Shown: positions 47,995 to 56,952 of the stretch, one piece after another
Position numbering within the stretch: position 1 is the stretch's first letter
Layout: the number at the start of each line of letters is the position of its first letter
Source: Gemmatimonadota bacterium
Lineage (GTDB): Bacteria; Gemmatimonadota; Gemmatimonadetes; Gemmatimonadales; Gemmatimonadaceae
DNA length: 64,000 nt
Direction of reading: 5' to 3'
Assembly (NCBI GenBank): GCA_021298395.1
Contig: JAJTFH010000002.1
Span: 62,001 to 126,000, forward strand
Position numbers and translations under genes: made by a program
The notes under the pieces: model-generated
Told to the model about the DNA's origin: nothing
Seen by the model: the letters and a program-made list of their open reading frames with translations, nothing else
Database searches by the model: none

Positions 47995-48998
47995 CCCCTG
48001 AATCCCCCCTCCCCTCCGCGTCGTCCGTCGCCGGGCTCAGCGAGATCCAGGCCCCGATCCGGGACCGGCTCGACCGCGTGCCAGACGAGATGTGGCGTAT
48101 CGTCCAGGCCGATGTCGATATCGTCCAGGCAGCCAACGCCCACCTGCGCGGGATGCGTGGGAAGCTCTTCCGCCCGACGCTCCTTCTCCTCGCCTCCTCG
48201 GTCGAGGGGACCCCCGAGGCGCGGGCGCTCCCGCTCGCGGCGGTCAGTGAGCTGGTCCACCTCACGAGCGTGGTGCATGACGATTCCGTCGATCACTCCG
48301 TGCTCCGGCGTGGTCAACCGACGCTCAACGCCCTCTTCAGCCATCAGGTCGCCGTCCTCATGGGCGACTTCCTCTTCTCCAAGGCGATCGCCGAACTGGT
48401 GCGCCTGGGTGATCTCGAAGCGTTGCGGGTGTTCACGTCCGCGTCCAACGAGATGACGCTCGGCGAACTCCGCCAACTCGCCGCATTCGATGCGCTGAGC
48501 TTCAGCGAGGATGATTATCACCGGTTGATTCTCGCCAAGACCGCGTCGCTGGTCGGGGCGGCGTGCGAGATGGGCGCGGTCGCCGGCGCGCCGCGATTCC
48601 GTCGCCAGATGCGTCAGTTCGGCGAGCGGATGGGGATGGCCTTCCAGGTCGCCGACGATCTGCTGGATTACACGGCGCAAGAGGAGGTGACGGGGAAGCC
48701 GACCGGCCTCGACCTGCGCGAACACAAGGTCACCTTGCCGCTCATCGCAGCACTCCCGGTGATGTCCCGGGCCCAGCGTGGTCGTGTCGACGCGCTCTTC
48801 GCCGATCCGGTGCCGAGTGACGAATCCATCGCGGAGGTCGTCGGGATCGTGACGGAGTGCGGGGGACTCGACTATGCACGGCGGCAGGGCGAGGGATGGG
48901 CGGCGGAGGCCGAAGAGGCCCTCACCGACATCCCGGCGTCCGACGTGCGGCAGTCACTCGCCGACGCGCTCGCATTCGTCCTCGACCGGAGAGCCTGA
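47991..48998 (+). CDS. Polyprenyl diphosphate synthase (quinone or carrier-lipid side chain)
   Basis: 335-residue trans-prenyltransferase that extends isoprenoids for quinones. The two aspartate-rich motifs are intact: DDSVD (97-101, in VVHDDSVDHSVLRRG) and DDLLD (near 222, in FQVADDLLDYTA); GKLFRPTLLLL carries the conserved GKxxRP. Chain length cannot be read reliably. GTG start overlaps the TPR stop; TGATG to the next gene. Confidence 0.93.
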   Translation: MTPESPLPSASSVAGLSEIQAPIRDRLDRVPDEMWRIVQADVDIVQAANAHLRGMRGKLFRPTLLLLASSVEGTPEARALPLAAVSELVHLTSVVHDDSVDHSVLRRGQPTLNALFSHQVAVLMGDFLFSKAIAELVRLGDLEALRVFTSASNEMTLGELRQLAAFDALSFSEDDYHRLILAKTASLVGAACEMGAVAGAPRFRRQMRQFGERMGMAFQVADDLLDYTAQEEVTGKPTGLDLREHKVTLPLIAALPVMSRAQRGRVDALFADPVPSDESIAEVVGIVTECGGLDYARRQGEGWAAEAEEALTDIPASDVRQSLADALAFVLDRRA

Positions 48999-49276
48999 TG
49001 GTGCAGGGGTCCGCCAAGCATCGCCCGTGGTTCCATGCCATCGTCCTGGCGAGCGGGTTCATCGTCGGTGGCTTCCTGACTCATCTCCTTCGGCTCTTCC
49101 TCCCCTCAGGGGCGGTGAAGGAGTTCCTCACCACCGGGATGACGGCGGCGGTCGGCCCGCTCACCCTCGACTTGATTATCATTAGCATCGGGTTGGGACC
49201 CATCGCGCTCGACGTCTCGCTGCTGAGCCTCGTCGGGGTCCTCGCTGCCTACCTCGTCGCGCGCTCGCTGTTCTAA
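48998..49276 (+). CDS. DUF4321-like small membrane protein
   Basis: 92 residues with an N-terminal helix (FHAIVLASGFIVGGFLTHLL) and a C-terminal one (LLSLVGVLAAYLVARSLF) around a hydrophobic middle that may be a third membrane segment. Resembles DUF4321 proteins from memory; function unknown. The family often sits near tatA and prenyl genes, as here. ATG shares a base with the preceding stop. Confidence 0.65.
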   Translation: MVQGSAKHRPWFHAIVLASGFIVGGFLTHLLRLFLPSGAVKEFLTTGMTAAVGPLTLDLIIISIGLGPIALDVSLLSLVGVLAAYLVARSLF

Positions 49277-49287
49277 GGGGGTCGTCC

Positions 49288-49533
49288 ATGTTCGGATTGG
49301 GTCCAGGGGAACTGATTCTCATCTCGTTGGTCATCCTCGTCGTCTTCGGCGCCAAGAAGGTGCCGGAGCTGATGGGAGGCGTCGGGAAGGGGATCCGCGA
49401 GTTCAAGCGGAACATGAACGATGTCCAGCGGGAGATCGCGACGCCGGCGGAGCGCGAGGCGCTCCCGCCGGGGGAGTCCCGTAGCGTCGAGCACGATGAT
49501 GCCGTGGAGAAGGAGCCGAAGCGGCTGATGTGA
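49288..49533 (+). CDS. tatA: Twin-arginine translocase subunit TatA
   Basis: 81 residues: N-terminal membrane helix after MFGLGPGELILISLVILVVFGAKKVPELM, then an amphipathic helix (GVGKGIREFKRNMND) and a charged tail, the standard TatA/E layout with the FG hinge. It forms the pore that works with TatC, which is 12 kb upstream in fused form. Followed by two strong hairpins. Confidence 0.94.
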   Translation: MFGLGPGELILISLVILVVFGAKKVPELMGGVGKGIREFKRNMNDVQREIATPAEREALPPGESRSVEHDDAVEKEPKRLM

Positions 49534-49545
49534 GCGTGTGTGGTC

Positions 49546-49617
49546 GGCCTCGCTGCATCGCGAGGCCAGCGCAAGTGAATCGGGGGGCCGGCGCTGAGCG
49601 TCGGCCCCCCGATCGTT
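49546..49617. terminator. Two tandem hairpins between convergent tatA and ppiD
   Basis: First stem GGCCTCGC (49546-49553) with GCGAGGCC (49560-49567). Second, a 16-base stem starting ATCGGGGGGCCG at 49579 and ending CCCCCCGAT at 49613, loop of three and one G-T pair, followed by CGTTT. A convincing terminator for both directions. Confidence 0.85.
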
Positions 49618-49661
49618 TCGCGGCGCGGCGCCCGCGGGGGACGCCGCGTCTCCGTCACTCG

Positions 49662-51506
49662 TTACGGTGCGAGCTCTGACTGGCGCCGCAATCCGGCGTT
49701 GATCTCGTTCCGACGGTCGACGATCTTGGCCTCCTTCCGGAGGTGGTCGAGGAAGAGCCGGACGCGGCGCTCGCGTGCCCCTTGGAGCGCCTGCTCACGG
49801 AGCATCCCCTTCATCGCGTCGAACTCGGTGCGGTTCGCCTCGACCCGGGCGAGGACCTGCAGCACGACCACCGCCTCGTCGGTCTGCACCAGACCGAGCC
49901 CACCCACCGGGGTGGTGAAGGCGGCGCCGACCGCCTCGTTGGCGTAGCCGAGTCCGGGGACGAAGCCCAGGCGGGTGAAGGGGCCGGCGCTGTCGGCGAC
50001 GGCGCTCACCTTCGCGGCCGCCGCCGCCAGCGAGGTCGCCTTCGCGTCGCGGAGCAGGGTCTCGCTCTTGCTCAGCTGCGCCGCCGCGGCCTTGCGGCTC
50101 TTGAGGACGCTGCGGATCTCCTCCTTCACCGTGGTGAAGGGCTGCGGGCCACCGACGCTCAGCGAATCGAGGCGCGCCAGGTAGTAGCCGTTTGCGTCAT
50201 CGAGGAGGTCGCTGAGCTCGCCCGGGACCGGACCCGAGAAGGCCCACCCGGTGAGCCCGGGGACCGGACGACCGAGATAGGAAGCGGGCTGGCCATCCTG
50301 CACGGGAATCTGTGAGATGAGGAGCTTGAGCTCGGCCGCGGCGCTGTCGAGCTTCGCTGCCTCGCTCGACCCTGCCGCGATCGCCGAGAGGCGATCGGCG
50401 CGACGATCGGTCAGGGTCGCCGAGGAATCGGCCTGCGCCACCTTCAGCAGGATGTGGCGGAGCGAGAGCGTGTCCCCCTTGCGATCGGTCACCTGGATCA
50501 GGTGCCACCCGAACGAGGTGAGCACGGGCTCGGAGATCTGATTCGGGCGGAGCGCGTAGGCGGCCGTCTCGAAGGCGGGGACGAAGCGCCCCTTCCCGCC
50601 ACGCCCGAGGTCGCCCCCCTGCGCCCCCGAGGCCGTGTCCGCCGACTCGCGGCGCGCCACATCGGCGAAGCTCGAGCCCGCCGCACCGGAGAGGATCTCC
50701 TCGCGGAGCTTCAGTGCCCGCGCCCGCGTCGCCGCGGTGTCGGACGCCGATGGGGTCCGGTCGATCGTCACGAGCGAGACCACCGCGCGCCCCGGACGGG
50801 TCCAGCGATCCTTGAAGCGGTCGTAGAACGCCTTCACCTCGCGGTCACTCACTTCGGTCGTGGCGATCTCGGCGGGGGAGGGACGAAGCGCGACGAAGCG
50901 CACGGTGGCGCTGTCCCGCTCGTCACGGAAGTTCTGCCAGAGGCGCGCATCGCTCACATAGGTATCGGCGATGAGCTGTGAGAAGAGCTTCGCGCGGGGG
51001 AGCTCGGTCCGGTAGTAGTTCTCGAGCTGCACCAGGAGCCCCTGCTGCTTCGCCACCGGTGAACTGAGGAACCGCTGATACTTCTGCAGGTCGAACCGTC
51101 CGTCGGTCTGCAGGTCGGGGTTCTGCATCAACTGCGGTGGTGGGGAGCTGAGGGCCGCCTGCTTGATCTCCGCATCGGAGACGCGGATCCCACGCCGCTC
51201 ATACTCCTGTTGGAGCAGGAGGTCGGAGACCATCTGTTCGAACGCCTGCTCCTCGAGCTGGCGCTGGTCGTCCATCGTCATGGCGCGTCCCGCCTGCTGC
51301 TCCTGTTGCTGCCGGAGCTGCTGGACGAGGCTCTGCCACGAGAGGTAGGGGATCTCGTCCCCGTTCACCTTGGCGACGACCGTCGCGCTCGTGACCGGCG
51401 CGCGGCCGATGAGCCCCGACATGTCGCCGAGGAGGAAGCCGCCGACGAAGGCGACGAAGAGGAAGATCCAGATGTACTTCGCGATGCCCCGCATCTGTTG
51501 CAGCAC
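49662..51506 (-). CDS. ppiD: PpiD-like periplasmic peptidyl-prolyl isomerase/chaperone
   Basis: 614 residues: N-terminal anchor (YIWIFLFVAFVGGFLLG), SurA-N-like chaperone region (LQQEYERRGIRVSDAEIKQAAL), one parvulin domain near 235-350 (FADVARRESADTASGAQGGDLGRG, then FGWHLIQV) and a C-terminal region that repeats the pattern in part. Assists newly exported outer-membrane proteins at the Sec exit. GTG start at 51506; an in-frame ATG four codons later is an alternative. The only gene besides the H-NS-like one on the minus strand. Confidence 0.9.
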   Translation of the reverse strand: MLQQMRGIAKYIWIFLFVAFVGGFLLGDMSGLIGRAPVTSATVVAKVNGDEIPYLSWQSLVQQLRQQQEQQAGRAMTMDDQRQLEEQAFEQMVSDLLLQQEYERRGIRVSDAEIKQAALSSPPPQLMQNPDLQTDGRFDLQKYQRFLSSPVAKQQGLLVQLENYYRTELPRAKLFSQLIADTYVSDARLWQNFRDERDSATVRFVALRPSPAEIATTEVSDREVKAFYDRFKDRWTRPGRAVVSLVTIDRTPSASDTAATRARALKLREEILSGAAGSSFADVARRESADTASGAQGGDLGRGGKGRFVPAFETAAYALRPNQISEPVLTSFGWHLIQVTDRKGDTLSLRHILLKVAQADSSATLTDRRADRLSAIAAGSSEAAKLDSAAAELKLLISQIPVQDGQPASYLGRPVPGLTGWAFSGPVPGELSDLLDDANGYYLARLDSLSVGGPQPFTTVKEEIRSVLKSRKAAAAQLSKSETLLRDAKATSLAAAAAKVSAVADSAGPFTRLGFVPGLGYANEAVGAAFTTPVGGLGLVQTDEAVVVLQVLARVEANRTEFDAMKGMLREQALQGARERRVRLFLDHLRKEAKIVDRRNEINAGLRRQSELAP

Positions 51507-51556
51507 GGACGAGAACCCTGAGGATGACGGTGAAAGTCCCGCACGGAGATAACCCT

Positions 51557-51588
51557 GAAACGTACCCGTCGCCGCGACGTAAAATCAA
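51557..51588 (-). promoter_or_regulatory. FCB-type promoter of ppiD (minus strand)
   Basis: Read on the minus strand: TTGATT (51588 down to 51583), 18-base spacer, TACGTTTC (51564 down to 51557), close to TAnnTTTG. Leader of about 45 bases to the GTG. Confidence 0.55.
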
Positions 51589-51608
51589 GCACGACGGGCA
51601 CTTCTGAA

Positions 51609-51640
51609 TTGACCGTCCCCGTCGAGTGATGCTACCTTCC
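51609..51640 (+). promoter_or_regulatory. Promoter of the second TPR gene
   Basis: TTGACC (51609-51614), 18-base spacer, TACCTTCC (51633-51640). Divergent from the ppiD promoter and with the same spacing; leader of about 42 bases. Confidence 0.55.
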
Positions 51641-51687
51641 GGCGAGGGCGCTGCCGCCCGTCTCGCCCCGTCCCCGCGCCCCTCGGC

Positions 51688-52641
51688 ATGCCCGATCTCG
51701 TCCGTCTCGACGCTCTCCGCCGCCGCTTCGCCGATCAGCCGACGCGGGCCGGTGTGCCCTATGCGGAGGCCCTGCGCCGGGCGGGCCGCCTGGAGGACGC
51801 CATCGCGGTCCTCCGCACGGCGTTGGGAGAGGCGCCGCGGAACGTCCTTGGCCTCGGGATCCTGGCGCGCTGCCTACGAGACCTCGGCGACTCGGAGGAG
51901 GCCGGCATCGCCGTGCGCTCGGCGCTGGCCCTCGATCCAGACGATCCGGTCCTCAGCGAATTGGCAGACCTGGTGACGTTCGCCCCGACCCGACCGGAGG
52001 AGGCGTCCTCCGACGTGATCATGGCGGTCGAGGAGGCGCCGGTGATACGGTTCGCGGAGACGCCCCTCACGCCGGAGCCGATCGCCGAGCCTGAGCCGTC
52101 CGCCCCACCGACGCTGATGGCGTCGGTCTTCGTGACACAGACCATGGCCGAGCTCCACGTCCAGCAGGGCCTTCCGGCGCGAGCGGTCGCGATCTACCGC
52201 GAGCTCCTGCTGCGGGCGCCGGACGACGTCCGTCTCGCCGCGCGCCTGACCGAGGTCGTCGCCCTCGCGCAGCAGCAGGAGGCCGCGGGGCCTGCGAGCT
52301 TCGGTGATGCGTTCGCGGTCCCGAGCGCCTTCGACTTCTCCGACGATGCGCACCGGGTTGCGCCGACGATCTCCGCGACGGAGGAGTCGATGCTCGCCAG
52401 CCTGTCCTTCGAGGCGATCGTCCTTCCCACGCCGGCCCCGGACGGGGCGGGGCTCGACCTCCCGGTCGGCGCCGGACCGTCCGCCCGCGAGGCGCTCCGG
52501 CACCTGGTCCAGCGGCCGGTCGTGCGGACGGCCGCGTGGACCGCCGGGACCGAGGCGGCACCGTCGTCCCGCGCCGGATCACCACCGCCCGCCGACCTGA
52601 CGGGCGACGACTTCGACCAGTGGCTGCGGGAGATCTCCTGA
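51688..52641 (+). CDS. TPR-repeat protein
   Basis: 317 residues, no signal peptide. TPR repeats at the start (YAEALRRAGRLEDAIAVLRTALGE; ILARCLRDLGDSEEAGIAVRSAL) and around residue 155 (ELHVQQGLPARAVAIYRELLLRAPDD), with an acidic/proline-rich remainder. Similar in build to the larger TPR protein at 45856; role unknown. First gene of an operon with aroQ. Confidence 0.8.
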   Translation: MPDLVRLDALRRRFADQPTRAGVPYAEALRRAGRLEDAIAVLRTALGEAPRNVLGLGILARCLRDLGDSEEAGIAVRSALALDPDDPVLSELADLVTFAPTRPEEASSDVIMAVEEAPVIRFAETPLTPEPIAEPEPSAPPTLMASVFVTQTMAELHVQQGLPARAVAIYRELLLRAPDDVRLAARLTEVVALAQQQEAAGPASFGDAFAVPSAFDFSDDAHRVAPTISATEESMLASLSFEAIVLPTPAPDGAGLDLPVGAGPSAREALRHLVQRPVVRTAAWTAGTEAAPSSRAGSPPPADLTGDDFDQWLREIS

Positions 52642-53087
52642 TGCGCATCGCCGTCTTCAATGGACCGAATCTCAATCTCCTCGGCATTCGCGAGCCGGCG
52701 ATCTACGGCACCACCACCCTCGGCGAGATCGAAGCGCGGCTCGAGGCGGTGGGCGCGGAGCTCGGGATCACGCTCCTCTTCTCGCAGTTCAACGACGAGG
52801 GGCGGATGATCGATGCGATCCACAACTGCTACGGCGTGGTGGATGGCGCGCTGGTGAACGCGGGGGCCTGGACGCATACCAGTCTCGCCATCCGCGATGC
52901 GCTGACCGCGGTCCGTCTCCCGTACGCCGAGGTCCACCTCTCCAACATCTGGGGACGGGAGCCGGAGCGGCGGCATTCGTGGCTCGCGCCAGGGGCGATC
53001 GGGGTGATCGCCGGCTTCGGCGCCGATGGCTATGAATTGGCCCTGCGGGGTCTGGTGCAGGCATTGCGGCGCAGCAGCGAGTCGTGA
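52641..53087 (+). CDS. aroQ: 3-dehydroquinate dehydratase, type II
   Basis: Third step of the shikimate pathway. 148 residues: FNGPNLNLLGIREPAIYG holds the catalytic tyrosine and arginine, NAGAWTHTS the substrate-binding part, and EVHLSNIWGREPERRHS the catalytic histidine. ATG overlaps the TPR stop by one base; a longer upstream reading is inside that gene. Confidence 0.95.
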   Translation: MRIAVFNGPNLNLLGIREPAIYGTTTLGEIEARLEAVGAELGITLLFSQFNDEGRMIDAIHNCYGVVDGALVNAGAWTHTSLAIRDALTAVRLPYAEVHLSNIWGREPERRHSWLAPGAIGVIAGFGADGYELALRGLVQALRRSSES

Positions 53088-53794
53088 CGAGTCTGCTCTA
53101 CGCGGTGATCGCGGCGGCGGGGAACGTCGTCGGCGCCGCGGCGATCACGGCTCGGCCGCGCTGGGCCCCGAGGACCCTCGAGCTTCTGCTCGCCTTCTCC
53201 GCCGGATTCCTCGTGGCCGTGGCCCTGACGGGGTTGCTGCCCGAGGCGCTCGAGCGAGGCGGGCCGGCCTCGCCCTTGCTGATCCTCCTCGGCTTCCTGT
53301 TAGTGCATCTCACCCAGCACGCCCTCGTCGGACATTTCCATTTCGGTGAGGAGACGCACGTCGTGGGGCGCGATGTCGGGGACGCGGCGCTGGTCGGTCT
53401 GCTCCTCCACACCTTCGTCGATGGGGTGGCGATCGCGAGCGCGTTCCAGGTGGATTCGGCGCTCGGGGTCCTCGTCTTCGGAGCGATCGTCTTGCACAAG
53501 GTGCCGGAGGGCCTCGCCATCGCCTCGCTCTGGGTCGCGGCGGGTCGGTCGCGGCCGGCGGCCTTGGGCGCAGCGACGGCGCTCGGGGTCGCGACCCTGC
53601 TCGGCGTCGCGCTCACCGAGTGGCTCGATCCCCTCGCGCGCTGGGGCCTCGCGCTCTCCGCCGGAGTGACGCTTTACGTCGGCGCCTCCAACCTCATCCC
53701 GGAGTTCCAGGGGAAGCCGGGGTGGGGGCACAATCTCACCTTCTTCCTCGGATGCGGGATCGCCGTGCTCCTCCGCGCGCTGATCGGCCATTGA
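53084..53794 (+). CDS. ZIP-family divalent metal transporter
   Basis: 236 residues with about eight membrane helices. The metal-binding helices 4 and 5 read LHTFVDGVAIASAF and LHKVPEGLAIASLW, the ZIP signatures; a histidine-rich loop (HALVGHFHFGEETH) sits between helices 3 and 4. Probably imports zinc or iron; metal unknown. GTG start overlaps aroQ. Confidence 0.88.
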   Translation: MTSLLYAVIAAAGNVVGAAAITARPRWAPRTLELLLAFSAGFLVAVALTGLLPEALERGGPASPLLILLGFLLVHLTQHALVGHFHFGEETHVVGRDVGDAALVGLLLHTFVDGVAIASAFQVDSALGVLVFGAIVLHKVPEGLAIASLWVAAGRSRPAALGAATALGVATLLGVALTEWLDPLARWGLALSAGVTLYVGASNLIPEFQGKPGWGHNLTFFLGCGIAVLLRALIGH

Positions 53795-55128
53795 GCGCGC
53801 CGCGGCCCTCGAGCGGCGTGCCACTGGCCGCGCGCTTGCGCCCGCGCACGCTCGATGAGGTGGTGGGGCACGAGGCGCTGCTCGGCGAGGGGAAACCGCT
53901 GCGACGGGCCATCGCGAGCGGGGAGCCGGGGTCGTTCCTCCTCTGGGGACCCCCGGGGAGCGGGAAGACGACCATCGCGCGGCTCGTGGCCCACCATGTC
54001 GAGGCGGAGTTCGTCCCCTTCAGCGCGGTCACCGATGGGATCCCCCGTCTGCGCGAGATCGTCGCCGCGGCGGAGAAGCGCGGCCTCTTCACGACGCGGA
54101 CGATCCTCTTCATCGACGAGATCCATCGCTTCAATCGCGCGCAGCAGGATGCCTTGCTCCCGCAGGTGGAGAGCGGCCTCCTGACGTTGATCGGAGCGAC
54201 GACGGAGAACCCGAGCTTCGAGCTCACGGGGGCGTTGTTGAGCCGACTCCGCGTCGTGGTACTTCAGCCCCTCACCGCGACGGCGATCGCGACGTTGCTC
54301 GACCGGGCGATGCAGGATCCCGAACGCGGATTGGGGGGCCTCGGTCTGACCTTGGAGCCCGGCGCGCGGGACGCCTTGGCGCAGCTCGCCGACGGCGATG
54401 CGCGCCGGGCGCTCACCGTGCTCGAGACGGCGGCGTCGCTCGCGACGGATCGCATCTCGCCGGACGTGGTCGAGGCGGCGATCCAGCAGCGCGTCGCGCA
54501 GTATGACAAATCGGGGGAGCAGCACTTCAACCTCATCTCGGCCTACCACAAGGCGCTGCGCGGCTCCGACCCGCAGGGCGCGCTCTATTGGCTCGCGCGG
54601 ATGATCGAGGGGGGCGAGGACCCGATGTACATCGCGCGCCGCACGGTGCGGTTCGCGGCGGAGGATGTGGGGCTCGCCGATCCGCGGGCCCTCTCGCTCG
54701 CCATCGCCGCGCGCGACGCCTATCACTTTCTCGGGTCCCCTGAGGGAGAGCTCGCGATCGCCGAGGCCGCGGTCTATCTGGCGACGGCGCCGAAGTCGAA
54801 TCGCGTGTATACCGCATGGGCCGCGGCGCGTGAAGCGGCCCGATCGACCCCGGCGGCGCAGGTGCCGCTCCACCTTCGCAACGCCCCGACCGCCTTGATG
54901 AAGGAGCTCGGATATGGGGCGGGGTATCGGTATGCGCATGACGTCCCAGCGGGGTATCTCCCACAGGACCACCTCCCGGACGAGGTGCGGGGAGCGACCT
55001 TCTACGAACCGGGGGCGCATGGGTTCGAGCGGGAGATCGAGAAGCGGTTGGCGTGGTGGCGCTCGCTGGCCGAGCGCGTGGGGCAGGGACAGGAGGGGCA
55101 CACATCGGATGAGGGATCGCATGGCTGA
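53791..55128 (+). CDS. rarA: Replication-associated recombination protein A (RarA/MgsA)
   Basis: AAA+ ATPase acting at stalled forks. 445 residues from the TTG at 53791: LRPRTLDEVVGHEALLG, Walker A GPPGSGKTT (about 53-61), Walker B/DEIH box FIDEIHRFNRAQQDALLP, and the MgsA C-terminal tetramerisation part (AYHKALRGSDPQGALYWLARM, KSNRVYTAW, HLRNAPTALMKELGYG). A GTG at 53818 is a possible later start. TTG overlaps the ZIP stop. Confidence 0.94.
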   Translation: MSAPRPSSGVPLAARLRPRTLDEVVGHEALLGEGKPLRRAIASGEPGSFLLWGPPGSGKTTIARLVAHHVEAEFVPFSAVTDGIPRLREIVAAAEKRGLFTTRTILFIDEIHRFNRAQQDALLPQVESGLLTLIGATTENPSFELTGALLSRLRVVVLQPLTATAIATLLDRAMQDPERGLGGLGLTLEPGARDALAQLADGDARRALTVLETAASLATDRISPDVVEAAIQQRVAQYDKSGEQHFNLISAYHKALRGSDPQGALYWLARMIEGGEDPMYIARRTVRFAAEDVGLADPRALSLAIAARDAYHFLGSPEGELAIAEAAVYLATAPKSNRVYTAWAAAREAARSTPAAQVPLHLRNAPTALMKELGYGAGYRYAHDVPAGYLPQDHLPDEVRGATFYEPGAHGFEREIEKRLAWWRSLAERVGQGQEGHTSDEGSHG

Positions 55129-55630
55129 TCGCGCGCACGACGGGAGGCGTAGTGGGGTGACGGGGCCGGGGCGGTGGTGGGGTTCGCGAGCCCTGGTGGT
55201 CATCGCGACGCTCCTGTCCCTGACCGGGTGCCGATCGCTCGCACGCGCGGCGTTCGTTCCTCCTGAGGTCGCCGTCGCCGATACCAAGGTCCGGAACATC
55301 GGGCTGCGCGGGGGGGCGCTCGACGTCACGCTCCGCGTGGACAACCCCAACGACTTCCGTCTCGACGTCGCGGGCGTCCGCTACATCGTCTGGGTGGACT
55401 CCACGCAGGTCGCGACGGGGAATGTCGAGCGGGTCGTCACCCTGCTCCCGCGCTCCACGACGCTGGTCGAGGTCCCCGTCGAGTTCCTCCTCGAGGCGCT
55501 GCGAGTGGTGATGGTGCGCTTCGTTGCCTCAGGCACGGTCCCGTATCGGGTGACCGGCGAGTTCCGGTACGTCACCCCGTTCGGCAGCATCACCCGTCCC
55601 TTCGAGAGCGCAGGCATGGTGCGTCGATGA
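55109..55630 (+). CDS. LEA type 2 family lipoprotein
   Basis: 173 residues: basic start, hydrophobic core, lipobox LLSLTGC, then one LEA14/WHy-type domain (LRGGALDVTLRVDNPNDFRLDVAGVRY). Such domains occur in small lipoproteins of unclear role, perhaps in desiccation or envelope stress. ATG at 55109 was preferred because AGGAGG lies at 55091-55096; ATG at 55121 is possible. Overlaps rarA by 20 bases and hflX by four. Confidence 0.78.
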   Translation: MRDRMADRAHDGRRSGVTGPGRWWGSRALVVIATLLSLTGCRSLARAAFVPPEVAVADTKVRNIGLRGGALDVTLRVDNPNDFRLDVAGVRYIVWVDSTQVATGNVERVVTLLPRSTTLVEVPVEFLLEALRVVMVRFVASGTVPYRVTGEFRYVTPFGSITRPFESAGMVRR

Positions 55631-56925
55631 GCAAGGATCTGATCGAGCTCGCGCCCCCGCAGGAGCGGGCGATCCTCGTCGGCGCCCCACTCAAGCGAGG
55701 GACCGATCGCCACCACGCCGCGGAGCACCTGGACGAGCTGGCGCAGCTCTCCGATACCGCGGGCGCCGTCGTGGTCGGAACGCTCACGCAGCAGATCGAT
55801 CGCCCCGACCCGGCCACCTATATCGGGCGCGGCAAGGTCGAGGAGCTGAAGCAGCTGGTGAGCGCCACCGAGGCGACGCTCGTCATCTTCGACGATGAGC
55901 TCTCGCCGGCGCAGGGGAAGAACCTCGAGGGCGAGGTCGGGAAGCGGGTGATCGATCGCGCGGAACTCATCCTCGATATCTTCGCGGTGCGCGCGCGCTC
56001 GGCCGAGGCGCGGATGCAGGTGGAGTTGGCGCAGCTCGAGTATTCACTCCCGCGCCTCGTGCGGATGTGGACCCACCTCGAGAAGTTCCGCGGTGGGATC
56101 GGCGTGCGCGGCCCCGGTGAGACGCAGCTCGAGACCGACCGTCGCCTCGTGGGGCACCGGATCCGCCTGCTCAAGGAGCGGCTCGAGGAGGTCACCAAGG
56201 CGCGGCACGTGCAGCGCGCGGGCCGCACCGGCGCCTTCAAGGCCTCCCTCGTCGGGTACACCAATGCGGGGAAGAGCTCGATCCTGCGCGGGATCTCGGG
56301 GAGCGCCGAGGTCTTCGTCGAGGATCGCCTCTTCGCGACCCTCGATCCGCTCACGCGTGAGGTCGATCTCGGGGATCATCAGTCGGTCCTGCTCACCGAC
56401 ACGGTGGGGTTCATTCGCAAGCTCCCGCACCACCTGGTCGCCAGCTTCCGCGCGACGCTCGAAGAGGTGCAGGAGGCCGACCTCCTGCTCCAGGTGATCG
56501 ACGCGAGTCACCCGTCGTGGGAGGAGCATCGCCTCGTGGTCGATCAGGTGCTCGCCGAGCTCGAGGCGAATGAGATCCCGATGGTCTATGTCTTCAACAA
56601 GGTCGATCGGCTCGAGCCGGAGGTGCGTGCGGCGCTCGAGGCGCGGATCGCGAATCTCGCCCCCGGGAGCGTCTTCACGAGCGCCGCCTCCCCGGCGGGA
56701 CTCGAGCCGCTCCGCGATCTCCTGCGCGAGGCCCAGCGGGCCCGCCGTCCCGAGGTCGTCCTCGCCATCCCGATGACCGACGGGAAATTGCTCGCCGAGG
56801 CGCATCGGCTCGGCGAGGTGACGTCGAGCGAGCCCGACGAGGGGGAGGGGGTCCTGGTGGTGCGTGGCCGGTTCGATGGGGCGGCGCTGGCGCGGCTGGT
56901 CCGCGGGGGCGCCGAGGAGCGGTAG
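55627..56925 (+). CDS. hflX: Ribosome-associated GTPase HflX
   Basis: 432 residues: N-terminal HflX domain (DTAGAVVVGTLTQQIDRPDP, YIGRGKVEEL, FDDELSPAQGKNLE), coiled linker ending GVRGPGETQLETDRRL, G domain with GYTNAGKSS (near 210), DTVGFIRKLPH and NKVD. Splits stalled or hibernating ribosomes. ATGA overlap with the lipoprotein gene. Confidence 0.96.
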   Translation: MSKDLIELAPPQERAILVGAPLKRGTDRHHAAEHLDELAQLSDTAGAVVVGTLTQQIDRPDPATYIGRGKVEELKQLVSATEATLVIFDDELSPAQGKNLEGEVGKRVIDRAELILDIFAVRARSAEARMQVELAQLEYSLPRLVRMWTHLEKFRGGIGVRGPGETQLETDRRLVGHRIRLLKERLEEVTKARHVQRAGRTGAFKASLVGYTNAGKSSILRGISGSAEVFVEDRLFATLDPLTREVDLGDHQSVLLTDTVGFIRKLPHHLVASFRATLEEVQEADLLLQVIDASHPSWEEHRLVVDQVLAELEANEIPMVYVFNKVDRLEPEVRAALEARIANLAPGSVFTSAASPAGLEPLRDLLREAQRARRPEVVLAIPMTDGKLLAEAHRLGEVTSSEPDEGEGVLVVRGRFDGAALARLVRGGAEER

Positions 56926-56939
56926 GGGGACGGCCCGTG

Positions 56940-56947
56940 TAATTTTC
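56940..56947 (+). promoter_or_regulatory. Start-proximal promoter box before alaS
   Basis: TAATTTTC (one base off TAnnTTTG) in the 27-base gap between hflX and alaS, ending five bases before the ATG. No Shine-Dalgarno is seen, so a leaderless transcript is likely. Confidence 0.45.
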
Positions 56948-56952
56948 CCGGG

